Positions 32,421 to 44,600 of a stretch of DNA of 64,000 nt are shown here, piece by piece. The DNA comes from Patiria miniata (lineage: Eukaryota > Echinodermata > Asteroidea > Valvatida > Asterinidae), in NCBI RefSeq assembly GCF_015706575.1, contig NW_024037064.1:3843427-3907426 (forward strand). Direction: 5' to 3'. Both the position numbers and the translations under genes were made by a program. The notes beneath the pieces are model-generated. The model was not told the origin of the DNA. It saw nothing but the letters and a program-made list of their open reading frames with translations, and made no database searches. How positions within the stretch are numbered: the stretch's first letter is position 1; the number at the start of each line of letters is the position of its first letter.

Positions 32421-33750
32421 TTTTTTGTTGCTGTTATTGAGTTGAGTAACATGTATACAGGTCATGGTACTTTGTTTTGGAGGAGTGGTAATTTCTCTTT
32501 GACAAAATAAACAAGTTTTGGCTTCACAGATACTGGTAACTTGGCTATGAATGTGCATGTAGACCTCCATGTCAGGGCCCAGTAAAAGAATAACAGTTTA
32601 AATAATTGAAAAGGCTACCCTGCTGAAATAAACTTTATACTTCAAAAAATGTTACTTTATTCTGTAATAAATAACAAAATCGTTTCAGGCAAACTGGGAT
32701 GTTTGACAACTTTCTAATTGTAGTTCATTCTACCATTACATGTTGCCCCGCTATAATGAAATTTACCAAAGAGGAAATTTAGACTTTTCAGGATGTGTTG
32801 AATCTGGAGGCTAAAAGCTTGTAGAACTTTATTGTTGCAGGGGGTGCAAGAGTCCATCAACAAAAAGCTCTGCAAAGGAAACTACAAAGATCAAGGAACC
32901 TTTTTAATTTAATTTCCATCTGCAACTTTTTGACTGAATAATTACATGTGAGCTGAGGGTGGTTTTCTTTACTTAAACAGTAGAGCCTGAAAGTACGCCA
33001 TTGTGGCTTTGAGCTTTCAGGCCCCCCATTTTGCCGTTTCTCTTGCTATAATTTGTGACGGACTGACTTCTAACTGTAATCAACCCCAAGAAAGAAATAT
33101 TTTTCTTACCCTGGGAGGTGCGGTTGGGGAGGCGGGTGAGCTCTGTCCAAAGTTCACACATGTATTGGCACGATGAGGGTCCCTTCCAGACAGGTTCTTA
33201 TGATAAATGTACCATCAGTAAATAATGAGTATGGACGTTCAGACTCTGATACGGAGCATAGAGGTTATAACTAGGAGAGGGAAAACATGAGCAGGGATAT
33301 GCCCTTCACTCCACACACTGCTGTTCTGGATGATTTTAAAATGCTTCACTAGAACAAAGAACATTGGCAAAACCTTATAATACATTTTCACGCATCAAGT
33401 ATTCTGTCATTATATCTTCGTCACTGCTACGGTCTGCTACAGAGTAGATTGGTAACGCCATTTGTGGTTTTAAGATGAGTGATATGCATGTGGCAACGCT
33501 GTATGATCTGCCCATTGTTTCTCTTGATGAGACTTTCAAATGCTATATCTTCCAAAGTCTTTGGCCTATTTCAACCTCATTTGGACAGGATCTTCCTTGA
33601 CCTAAGTATATTTCATGTCGTCATTTTGAGGGTCAAAGGTCACCTTGTGGTCACTAGCGGTACTTTTATTGAAATTTAATGGTCAGGGGGCTTTGTGCTT
33701 GGGTATCAAAAATATTGCAAGAGGCAATATCCACACCACAAACAAATTAT
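32420..33750. other. Spacer without supported gene
   Basis: No exon with splice context or family motif was found. A TGAGGGTCAAAGGTCACC word occurs near 33627 and resembles a nuclear-receptor direct repeat, but such words are common by chance. Confidence 0.35.
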
Positions 33751-33757
33751 CACGGTA

Positions 33758-34260
33758 CTGTGGTCCAAAATGTGGGGTGCTGTGGTCCAATGTGGGGTGC
33801 TGTGGTTCAATGTGGGGTGCTGTGGTCCAATGTGGGGTGCAGTGGTTCAATGTGGGGTGCTGTGGTCCAATGTGGGGTGCTGTGGTTCAATGTGGGGTGC
33901 TGTGGTCCAATGTGGGGTGCTGTGGTCCAATGTGGGGTGCTGTGGTCCAATGTGGGGTGCTGTGGTCCAATGTGGGGTGCTGTGGTTCAATGTGGGGTGC
34001 TGTGGTTCAATGTGGGGTGCAGTGGTTCAATGTGGGGTGCTGTGGTCCAATGTGGGGTGCTGTGGTCCAATGTGGGGTGCTGTGGTCCAATGTGGGGTGC
34101 TGTAGTCCAATGTGGGGTGCTGTGGTTCAATGTGGGGTGCTGTGGTCCAATGTGGGGTGCTGTGGTCCAATGTGGGGTGCTGTGGTCCAATGTGGGGTGC
34201 AGTGGTTCAAAGTGGGGTGCAGTGGTTCAAAGTGGGGTGCTGTGGTCCAATGTGGGATGC
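33758..34260. repeat. 20-bp minisatellite, about 25 units
   Basis: TGTGGTCCAATGTGGGGTGC repeats with a strict 20-bp period; variants have TTCAA for TCCAA or AGTGG for TGTGG. Because 20 is not a multiple of 3 and the unit has no stop in any forward phase, all three forward frames stay open for over 130 codons. These are not genes. The last unit merges into the SINE head. Confidence 0.95.
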
Positions 34261-34669
34261 TGTGGTCCAATGGTTACGGTGTTCAGCTCGTGTGCCGTGG
34301 TACATGGGTTCGAATCCTGACCGTGGGAACATGGTGCTTGTGCTCTTGAGCAAGGCACTTTACCATTATTGCTTCGTCCTTCGGATGGGACGTAAAGCCG
34401 TTGGTCCCGTGTGTTGTGTAATGCACGTTAAAGAACCCAGTAACACTTATCGCTAAGAGAAGGGGTTTGCCTCGGTGTTTCTGGCAGTGGCTGCAATATG
34501 CGCCACAGTACCTTGTAAACCATTATAAGGTACTTCATAATGGGTCTCATATTTCTCATAAACTTTATTTACCTTTCTTTAATAATAGACATATTTTCCA
34601 GCGCCTTGAGTACCTAATTGTTGGCAGATACGTGCGCTATATAAGACTCCGATATTATTATTATTATTC
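34259..34669 (+). mobile_element. tRNA-derived SINE with conserved core, possibly MetaSINE-type
   Basis: The head carries an A box (TGGTCCAATGGTTACGG) and a B box (GGGTTCGAATCC). A conserved-looking core follows (CCTTCGGATGGGACGTAAAG, TAATGCACGTTAAAGAACCC). The tail GTGCGCTATATAAGACTCCG ends in an ATT microsatellite, as in LINE-mobilised SINEs. I recall the core from broadly distributed invertebrate SINEs; the MetaSINE label is tentative. Confidence 0.8.
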
Positions 34670-34679
34670 AATCCAGAAA

Positions 34680-35650
34680 TTATAGTTCAAATTATGTTCC
34701 AACTTTACTAGCTTTTAATTTGATACCCGATGACATCAGGACAAAAACATTGCCTTTCTCCCACATTCTCAGACAAGGTTTCATTTTCATACATGGTTTT
34801 ACATGTATCTTCATCCCTTAATCTGTTTCGAATAAGTTGGTTTTCTTTTAATTTTGAGGACCTGCTGTATTTTTAAACTTTGCCTTTGGAATGTAAAATG
34901 TATCAGATAACAAAGCACAGGCGTCGGATTGTTCATTTGGTTCATGAGTTATACATGTAAGTAAATGAAAATCAGCATGTACATTCTTCCTGATGATGTC
35001 ACGAAAAAATGTACCCCTCTGTATCAGGATTGATCTTCAGTTTCAAGTTCATGCTGTGAACATGATGAACCACTGCCAAGAAAAGTTGTGGTGAAATTTA
35101 ATTTTTGTCCCAATCACCACAGTCTGACATTAACAGCCCGATCACGCAATAATAGTCGCAATAAGTATGCAAAGGATGTGACTTCAGAAGTTGATTTTCT
35201 AAAGAGGATTAGTATGGCAGATATACAGTGTACGTGATGGGATTGTGCCTTTGATGATACAAACACAGTCAGAGCTTGTCATGAGATTTGTCCTTTGAAA
35301 AAAATAGGTAGAATAACAAGCAATGGCAGCCATTTTGAAAATTTTGAAAATTGCGTGTATTATTTTTTCATGGGACAAACCTGCGATGGCCCTATGTAGC
35401 AAAATATCTTTCTAAAGACATACTCTGACTGTGTGACATTGTTCAGAGAATGTAAAACAAAAATGAAGACTTTTTCCCGTTAAGTAAGAAGTTAGTACAT
35501 ATATAGCAAAGCATTTGAATTTCAGCGCAGTTAGCCTCACCAATTACTTCCTTGGATCTACCTTTGGATTAGAAAAAAAAAACCATGCCTGAGAGTGTAG
35601 TGTCTTTCTAACAAATACCTCTTGCGTGTAGCTCATTTTCAATTTTAACT
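34680..35650. other. Region upstream of gene A
   Basis: AT-rich, with no TATA box or donor placed convincingly. A first exon of gene A may lie here or farther upstream. Confidence 0.3.
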
Positions 35651-35662
35651 TTATTTTTAAAG

Positions 35663-38600
35663 GTTGTCAGCAAGAACAGAAATGGCAGAGTTTGGCAGCA
35701 TGAACACGACTACAAATACGCCGTCTGCAACTGGAAGTGGGGGACATGACTTGGATGTTACTTACAAGATCGCTGGAATCGTTGGAGGAATAGTTGGAGG
35801 AATTGGTGGCTTTCTGGTGGCTCTGGCAGCACTTTGTTTTGGAATATGTAAGTGATGTTCCTACTGGTATAATTACAGAATTTGACGTTATTGCCTTTCC
35901 ATATTGTTTACTTGTTTTATGTATACATGTACTCACCTCAAAAGTTAATTCACGACACGTATCTATTCGTAGAGGCTAAGGAATGGAAATCTTCCCAAAC
36001 CCTTTTGCCTTGAAACTAGATAATCAATAAGGACACAAGATGAAAACAAACAAGAATATTGAAACATGAAATTACAGGAGGAGCTCATAATTTCATTTAT
36101 TTTGTTCTCTTGTTTACTTTTCTATTATTATTTTTTTATGTGTATGTTAGTGATTTCATAATAAAAATCGAGCTTTTGATGTTCCTTAATTATTATTTAT
36201 GGCATTTCAAACAGTTTTTCTCAGCAAAATGGTCACTTTGATTATTAAAGAGTTTAGAAGTTCACAGACAGTGGTAGTTTTGGCGCATGACGTTCATATG
36301 GATCCAGACGAACGCCAATGATTTGCATAAAATAGTGGCCGCATGAGGTCGCTGTTCAGGCTGTATTTTTAATGCACTGTATAGCGAGGATATGCCGCCG
36401 ATTGTTTACGGCGTTTACGGACGAATAATGACGAACGCCTTGACCAAGGCTAGATTTCATGCAATCTTGTTCACTTGGTTTCTGTACTTTTTTGTTTATG
36501 TTAGTGATTTCATGATAAAACCATGCTTTTGATGTTTCCGAATGATTATTTACAAAATTTAAAAAGTTTTCCTTGGCAAAATGGTCAGTTTGATTATTAC
36601 ACAGAGTTTAGAGGTTCACCGACAGTGTTGGTCTTGGAGCAAGACGTTCTTAATTCATGATACTGAGATGTTACAGCCTTTGTACTGCACAGCAGCATCC
36701 ATCTTCCCATCCACAAACCTGACTAGGGCAGCGAACCGCTCACATAACATCAAAGAAAGTCCTTTGCACGGCTTGTTAGTATGTGTGTAGCACCCACTTG
36801 GGTGATTCTCTGCACATTCCAATAACCTGCGCGCGCAGTAACATTGCACCACTATGGACATCTTGGAACCAAGACTGTGACAGTGGTTGTGCCCTTAACA
36901 AAAATTGTTTCCTTGAAGTATGAGATCCTTTAAAAGTAATTAGAAATTTTTTGTGTTCTTATTGCAGATAAATACATTGAGAAACGCCGCAGTCAACGTG
37001 AAGGTAAGGGGAGATTTGTATTTCGAAACAAAAATAATATAACAATGGATATTGAAATATTAAAGAAAACTGCTCGTGATATTGATATTAAGAATGAAAT
37101 GACTTCTGATCTCCGCCAATTTTAAATTACCTTAATGTTAGCAGAGCAAGAGTTGCATTTAATGCAAAATTAAAAGACCAATTATTTCGTAAGGGTGTGG
37201 CTCTAATGACTGAAAAAAGAGGAAGATTAAAACAACATTGCTCAAATATAACCATTATTGTCTGAGACCTAGGCGTATTCAGTAACAACTACAGTGATAA
37301 TCATGAGATTATATTCATAAATTTGTAAGATCATATAGTGCTCTTTCACCGAATCCATTCAGATGATTTAATATTGGATCAAACGTTTATCATGGAATCT
37401 CAAATTAACTTGCTGTATTTGAACGATAATTCATACATCAGTACATGTATACGGTTTATGCAATTTGTTCCTGTTTTAAATCTGCATCCAGAAAATGATC
37501 AACGCATGAGAGAACCGACCCAACCAAAAACTGACACAGGTAAGCTTTTCTCAGTGTTTCCAAGTAATGATTACTTTCATCATGGGAAACCTTAAGATTC
37601 AAGAAATAAACTTCTGGTAACAGTTTCTGCAACATTTCACGTAAGGCCCTGTCACACTGTCTGCGAGCTTATATGCGCTCTCAGTGCGTCCTTGAAAAAT
37701 AGCTGGGGCGCAACAACTACTAGATCGCAGCGACAACTACATAGGTCGCCAGATGGGCGCCAGAGGGTCTTAATGGTCTCCGATGAGTGCAAAGGTCTTT
37801 AAAGATGATAAAAACAATCGTAACACCTCTGCGCTATGGCCAGGGTGCCGTAATGACACATCTCGGGCGCTGTACGAGCGTGAATCGTGCGACATTGAAG
37901 TGGCATTGAGGCAGCCTGTTGGTGCAAGGCAGTCGATGACATTCAGATAATTAGATTATCCATTCAGATAATCTAATATTGGATAAAACACTTATTATGC
38001 AATCTCAAAATTAACTTGCTGTATTTGGAATGATGATTTACGTGTTGGCGCAGTAGATGGTTTATATCTGCAATTTTGTTCTCATTCTAGAAAACGGTGA
38101 ACCATCAACACGTGAGGAAAACGCACAACTGATGACCCAAATAGAAGATGACACAGGTCAGTGTTTCACCGTCACGAATATTCTCATTATAAGAAACCTT
38201 AAGATTCAAGGAATATGTTCTGGTAACAGTTTCTATAACGTGCCGCTAATATTTCCTCATCGTCACAATAATCTTTACTGACCACTGTCTGGTGGTGGTC
38301 TACGTGTCTGCCAAGTTGAGAGTCGAACATACTTACCAAAGTGCCGATTGAGTCCGATTGAGTTTAACTTAATCCATTCAGATAATCTAATATTGGATAA
38401 AACACTTATTATGCAATCTCAAATTAACTTGCTGTACCAGTATTTGGAAGGATGATTCATGCGTCGGTGAAGGATGATTCATGCGTGCAATTTGTTCCCG
38501 TTTTTAAATCTGCATCCAGAAAATAGTCAACAATCATCACGTGAGGAAAACATAGGACTGATCCAAACACCAGCTGACATAGGTCAGCTTTTTTTCAGTG

Positions 38601-41600
38601 TTTCACAGTAATGATTACTTTCATCCTACCAAACTTTAAGATTGGAGGAACACAGTTCTGGTAGCTGTTTCTGCAATGTGTCATTGTTAATCTTTCCTTA
38701 CCAAGCTGTCAACAAGCTGCCATGGATTGGCCATGGATTTACATGTAGAAGTTTCACATCTGTAAAAGATTGTCTCGATTGATGCTGTGGAGAAGTTGGA
38801 GGTCCAGCTTGGGGTCAATGGCCGCCCTTATCCGGTTGATGAGGATCATCCAATTATTGAGCTGATGACAGAAATATGCTGTCATGGCACACCTTGCAAA
38901 GGGTCTACATGTATATAGTTTTTTTCTGACAAATACGATTGGTAATATTTATTTTGATATCAACGATACATATTTATATTTCAGTTCTTGCGAAAATCTA
39001 ACGCTTTATATTTTTGTTTGTCAATGCTCAAGACAACTACTATTTCTGCAACCAGGTTTAGTCTATGATCATAGTGCGCATGTGTCAATGATTCATAGAG
39101 ACCACTAACGCTTGATATTTTCCTCTGTCAGTGCTCAAGACAACTACTATTCTACAACCAGGTTTAATCAATCATCAGGTTTAGTGCGCATGTACAGGGA
39201 TTCTTAGAGTCCACCTTTGCAAAATAAAGACAGTAAACATGCTTAAAGCAGACAGTGGCTGGATTTGAGACTATAATCTGTTTCACTTTTGAAAATATTT
39301 TCAGAAGCAACATCTTCACCAGCAGTTGAAGACATTCCTGCTACCCATCCTCGTGAGTCAGCATTTTCTAATTTTGATCTGAGACAGAGCAATCAATCAG
39401 AATTAGAATGAGGGTTTTTGTTTATTTTTTTGTTAGCTGCTTGCATCCATGCAACATTGACAAGAATGAACATGTCTTTTTCTATGTGATTAAAAGAAAA
39501 TAGATTAGTCAATAAATTTACAAGATTTTAACATGCCATTGAATCACCGTTCCAGTGCTCTGTTAACTGACCTATTGAGCCATATTTTACGTTCTTCTGA
39601 TTTGTATGCCTCTTTTCACAATGCAGTGTTATTTTTACTGTAAAGGCAAATGCAGTACATTTCATATTTTTTTCTTTTCAGAAACAAATTTGGATGATGA
39701 CCTCCCCCAAGTTCCAGGTAAGTTATAAAGCCTATTACTATGCCTCATACATATTAAGGATCCAGAGCCGAGTTCTCACTGGTTCATGCACCATCATGTG
39801 TCAACCTCTGTGTAACCTCCCCAGATTACAGAAATACCAATAAGCTCAGTTTGAAACTCATGCTTGGATTGCTGTCACAAGGTTTAATTCACAATTCACA
39901 ATGGTGTTTCAAGTAGCAAGTAATGTGTACAGTAGGATGTGGCAAACAATCAGGTTGCAAGTAGTAGTAAGCAAGTAGCAAGCAAGCAAGGTTCAACTAT
40001 AAGAAAAGAAAAACAAAAACGAATTTTGAGTCAAGTGCTCTATAAATCTATCCATGGTAAGTATAAATAACAACACTTTTCATCTTACAAAAGGTCTCAA
40101 TGACAAACAAGGAGTGGCTCACATGGTTCAATTTGACTGGCTAAATAATCCAAATTTACACACAAATTTCCTTTTCAATTATGAAAATAAATCTCTAATC
40201 ACAATCATAAATAAGTAAATAAATGTCAGTAAACTTACTGTGACACTGGAAAATGTGACACGACAAGGATGGTGTACATTTACAGTGACTGGTTCATTTA
40301 ATGGTGAACTGCATCTTACACAAACAAAACCCTGAAAAGATACAAAATAGAATTTCCATATAAATACAATGCTTTAGGAAATACCAATCCAGCAAAGTAA
40401 ATTATAAAAAGAACAAATAATAATCCTCAAAGATTCTAATGCAATCAATAGAGATAAATCGAACTCGATAACACAATTTGCCTCTAACAGTAAAGTCAAG
40501 TTAAATTCCAAAATCTATATATATAAGAGAGAGTTTAACTCGGCCTCCCAGACGATGTTTGCTCATGAAAGGATCCGAGACCGCGGGCTCCCGTGGCGCC
40601 AAAATTGCTCCACGTCCATGGAAAAATGCGGAGGGTGTCTTCCGCCGGGTCGGACGCTTCGGGTCGTCCTGATTGTCCCGTACGGACCAGCGATCCGTTT
40701 CGTCAGTTTTTCGTGACTGCGTTTTGCGCAGGAATTTGCCGCCGTGTGCGCTTTCACGTTGACTGCCTGTCCGCCCCCTGTGCTGGCTTTTTCTGCGTGT
40801 TTAGAGTGTGCGAGGTCAGCGGCTTCGACGTAGGGGTTGCGTTTACGTGTTCTACTTGGCTGTTTTGCAAAAGAGTTCACCAAATGGCAGCATGGGGTGA
40901 CCTTGGCAAAATATTTTTTCTCCATGGTGTGTGGCCATCAAGTGTCCCTATTCTTTCATATGCTTCGCTTGCCGCCCCTGCGCCGAGTGCAACGAATACT
41001 CAGAAGGACCACACATTGGTATGCCTTGCGTGGTCTGACCAATTGAAAGTCTACACTGCGTAGTACTTCCGAGCTATGCGTAAAACCGTCGATGGCAACG
41101 CGTACTGCAGACTGCTACACACCCTGGAAACGAGGTTGGGTCTACGGTGCTCGCTATTTGCAGCACAAGCATGTGACGTGATATAGTGCTCTGTTGCTTC
41201 CATCATGTGTTTACAGCTCCATGCATCCACCAAGGCTGACCGTTGTGAGTTCGCTGCCGCCATGTATAATTCAGTGTCGCGTTATAATTTCAGGGGCCTG
41301 TTTGGGATCAACGAAGGATCGATGCATTGCTTCAAATACCGCGATCTTAAACGCAGTCACAAAAAAAATCGACAAAAAAGTGTCCGACCCGGCGGAAGAC
41401 ACCCACATTTTTCCACGGACGTGAAGCCGCGGTCTCGGATCCTTTCAGGAGCAAACATTTCTCGGAGACCGAGTAAAACTTGCTCTTATATAGATGGTTG
41501 AACCAACTTAAATAAAAGTTGAATCAACTTAAGTTGTATCAACTTTTTCCTCCGCAGACGGTCTCGCAAATTGTAAGAAGTTCAAGTTTACGTTTGTTGA

Positions 41601-44600
41601 AGAATCCAATACTGAAACTTAATTATGACCTTCCTCCCTGATTCAGCCTCTTTGTAATTTTATGGTAACACTCAACAATTTCATTTCAAATGACACCTTC
41701 ACGTTTTATTGCATTATGATTTATTGTCAAAACTGTACAATCAGCCTTCGCCTGTGTACTACAGTAACCTTTTCACTACTTTTTCCAAATGCTACTGCCT
41801 CACAAATGCGACTGATTCTATTGCTCAGAATACATGTAGTTGATTCAATTACTCCTAACTCAAAACTTTAAAAGATGATCTTCTGCTCAAATTGGTTTTA
41901 GTGGTCAGAAATTGCCTCAGATCACACCACAGAAATTGCTTTACTATCACTGCATGTCTCCCAACTATATCCCCCATTTACATTTAACTCCCCACATTTT
42001 CATCCCCAACACTACGCCGTACCCAATCTATGATCGGGTAAATCAGCTTGTGAATTAATACAAGGCATGTGAATGCTTTAACTTGCAAAGACAAAATAGG
42101 AAATAACTAAAGCAAATGTGCAATGACCTCTAAATATATGACTATGGACTCAGCAAACCATAGACTTAAATCAGTCCACTCATCATTATAACCTAAGGAT
42201 CCATAAAGAAACTAACTTAGGAAAAATGAATTAATATCATAAAAAAAGGACTATGGAGAAATAACATAACTAAATAAATGCTAAACAAATATGCAGATGG
42301 CATGCTTAATTAAGTATAAAAAGAGAAATATGAGTAATATATGTATATGCTGTATCACATAAACGTATGAGGACTAGTGTGCCAGTCTAATAAGACACTA
42401 CTGGTATCTTAGGTCACACGCTCCAATAAACACTGGACAAAAGAAATCTCTGCAGGGTAATAAACACACTTGGCAGACTTCCTGCCTCCCTGTACTAAGG
42501 TATGGTGTCTTCCAAGAAACTGAGTGCACCTCATTATATATGCAGCAACTTAGGGGATTAAGGGTCTAAGCAGAGGCTATACTACACTGGAATGTCGGAC
42601 ACTTCGCCCCATTTCCACGTCGCCCCATGTCATTTCGCCCCATGTCACTTAGCCCCTAACCACTTCGCCCCATCCCCACTTCGCCCCATTCCCACATCGC
42701 CCCATCCCCACTTCGCCCCATTCCCACTTCGCCCCATCCCCACTTCGCCCCATCCCCACTTCGCCCCAGCCGTTACAATACATGTAAAAAAAAATCTCAT
42801 CTATTTTTTTGGCTTATAAACAATTTCAACAGATTCACTAATTGCTAACCAACGGAAAGAATTAGCCCATCACCAAATGAACAATTCATAACCAACCTCT
42901 CTAGCTAGGCTCTCCCCTACCGAGAAAAAAGCTTAAAGTAAAAGATCCAACTTTGTTCCCAACCCAGCTATACCAACCCGTCTCCCACTTATCTGAGAAC
43001 GACAATACCTTTGACATCCTAATTTCACTCTTGGAGGAACCAATCTCATCTAAATGAAGTTGTAAGTGTCACATATCAGACAAATTTCGACGGAACATTT
43101 TCCTCAAGGCAGTGAGTTCCTTTTAACTCACTGACCCATACCTACGGATTCTTTTGAATCCAGCGGCTGATGATTTTATTCACAAGCCAATAGGAGAGGC
43201 GTCTCTGAATGGGATAGAGCCATCATTTCTCTCATCTGTGTCTCGAGCACCTCATCAGAGAGTTTGTATTTTTCCTAAGTTTTTAGAATTGGGAGCATTT
43301 ATTATCTGGGGTCTTTGGCAGTTTATTTGGTCTGTACCCCTAGCCTTCACCTTTTTCATACTACATGGGGCGAAGTGGGGATGGGGCGAAGTGGGGATGG
43401 GGCGAAGCGGGGATGGGGCGAAGTGGGGATGGGGCAAAGCGGAGATGGGGCGATGTGGGGATGGGGCAAAGTGGGGATGGGGCGAAGTGGTTAGGGGCGA
43501 AGTGACATGGGGCGACGTGGAAATGGGGCGAAGCGTCCGACACCCCGAACCCCTACACTGCACTATGGACATCTTCACAGGACAAAGGAACTATGAATTT
43601 ATACACTAAAAGTATAAATCTAAGAATATGTTCATAAAAAAAGTGGAAAATAGATGATAAAGAATATATTGTAAAATAAGGAAATCTATTCTTGAACTTT
43701 GTGTACTCAAGAAGTCAACTAAATGTGAACAAGAAATAAAGTGGATATATATGTAATCAAAGTAAGGGAAATCTAAATCCTTGAAATCCATGGAAATAGA
43801 TTATATCTCTAAACACAGAAAGTCATCAAAAGGATGATCTTTCCTAAATATGCAATTATAAATACAACAACACAGTGAATCTGGGCTTCCTAAAGACCAT
43901 CAATGAATGAATCCACTTTAAATTCAGTAATCAGAGTAAAGTTTAAGAATACTCAAGCTAACTTCAGAATTAATCAAAAAGTGTTCACAAAGTCTCAAGG
44001 CATTAACTAAGAACATATGTAGAAGGAAGCAGGACACTGTGTGGTGTTAACAGTACCAGTGCTAGTGGTGGAATGACTCACTCAAGACAAAGGATAGTGT
44101 GTGAGCTTTACCTTAAGGGTCAAGTGAGGGCGCTGTGCAGGAGAAATATGTAAATGAGCTGTCACACTAAGACAATAGAAATCTTGTCAACGCGATAACT
44201 TGAGAATAATTACGTAGGAGCTTTTAATTTGGTTTGTGGGTTGTCTGTTGTTCTTGATAGTCTTAAGAGGCCTGTTGCTTTTGGGGCCGACAGCTAGGTC
44301 AAGGTCACTAATTGCTGTATTGTGTCAGCATGAATGCTTGAGAAATACTTTACTTAGGAACTTCAAATTTGGTTTGTGGGTTGCTCTTACCGTAACCACA
44401 GTAACAGACAGTCAGGCAGCTCTTGGTCAAGGCGTTAAATGTTATTCATCCCGGCCGTGGCACGTAGACAATATCCTCGCTAGGGCCATGCATTATGCAG
44501 TGCATTAAAAATACAGCGCGAACAGCGACCTCATGCGGCCACCATTTCTATGCAAATTAGTTGGACCCAATATCGCGCCTTGGTTCAATCGTCGGCAAAA

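Noticed and set aside
33645-34349. 234-, 213- and 136-codon open frames with Cys/Trp/Gly repeats
   Set aside because: All three forward frames are open because the 20-bp minisatellite unit has no stop in any phase; no start context or splice signals.
40593-41063. 156-codon plus-strand frame
   Set aside because: It lies inside a long-TIR element, starts in the left arm and has no recognisable family; the complementary frame is also open.
43154-43609. 151-codon frame with GDGAKWGWG repeats
   Set aside because: Most of it is the 16-bp minisatellite arm of a TIR element.
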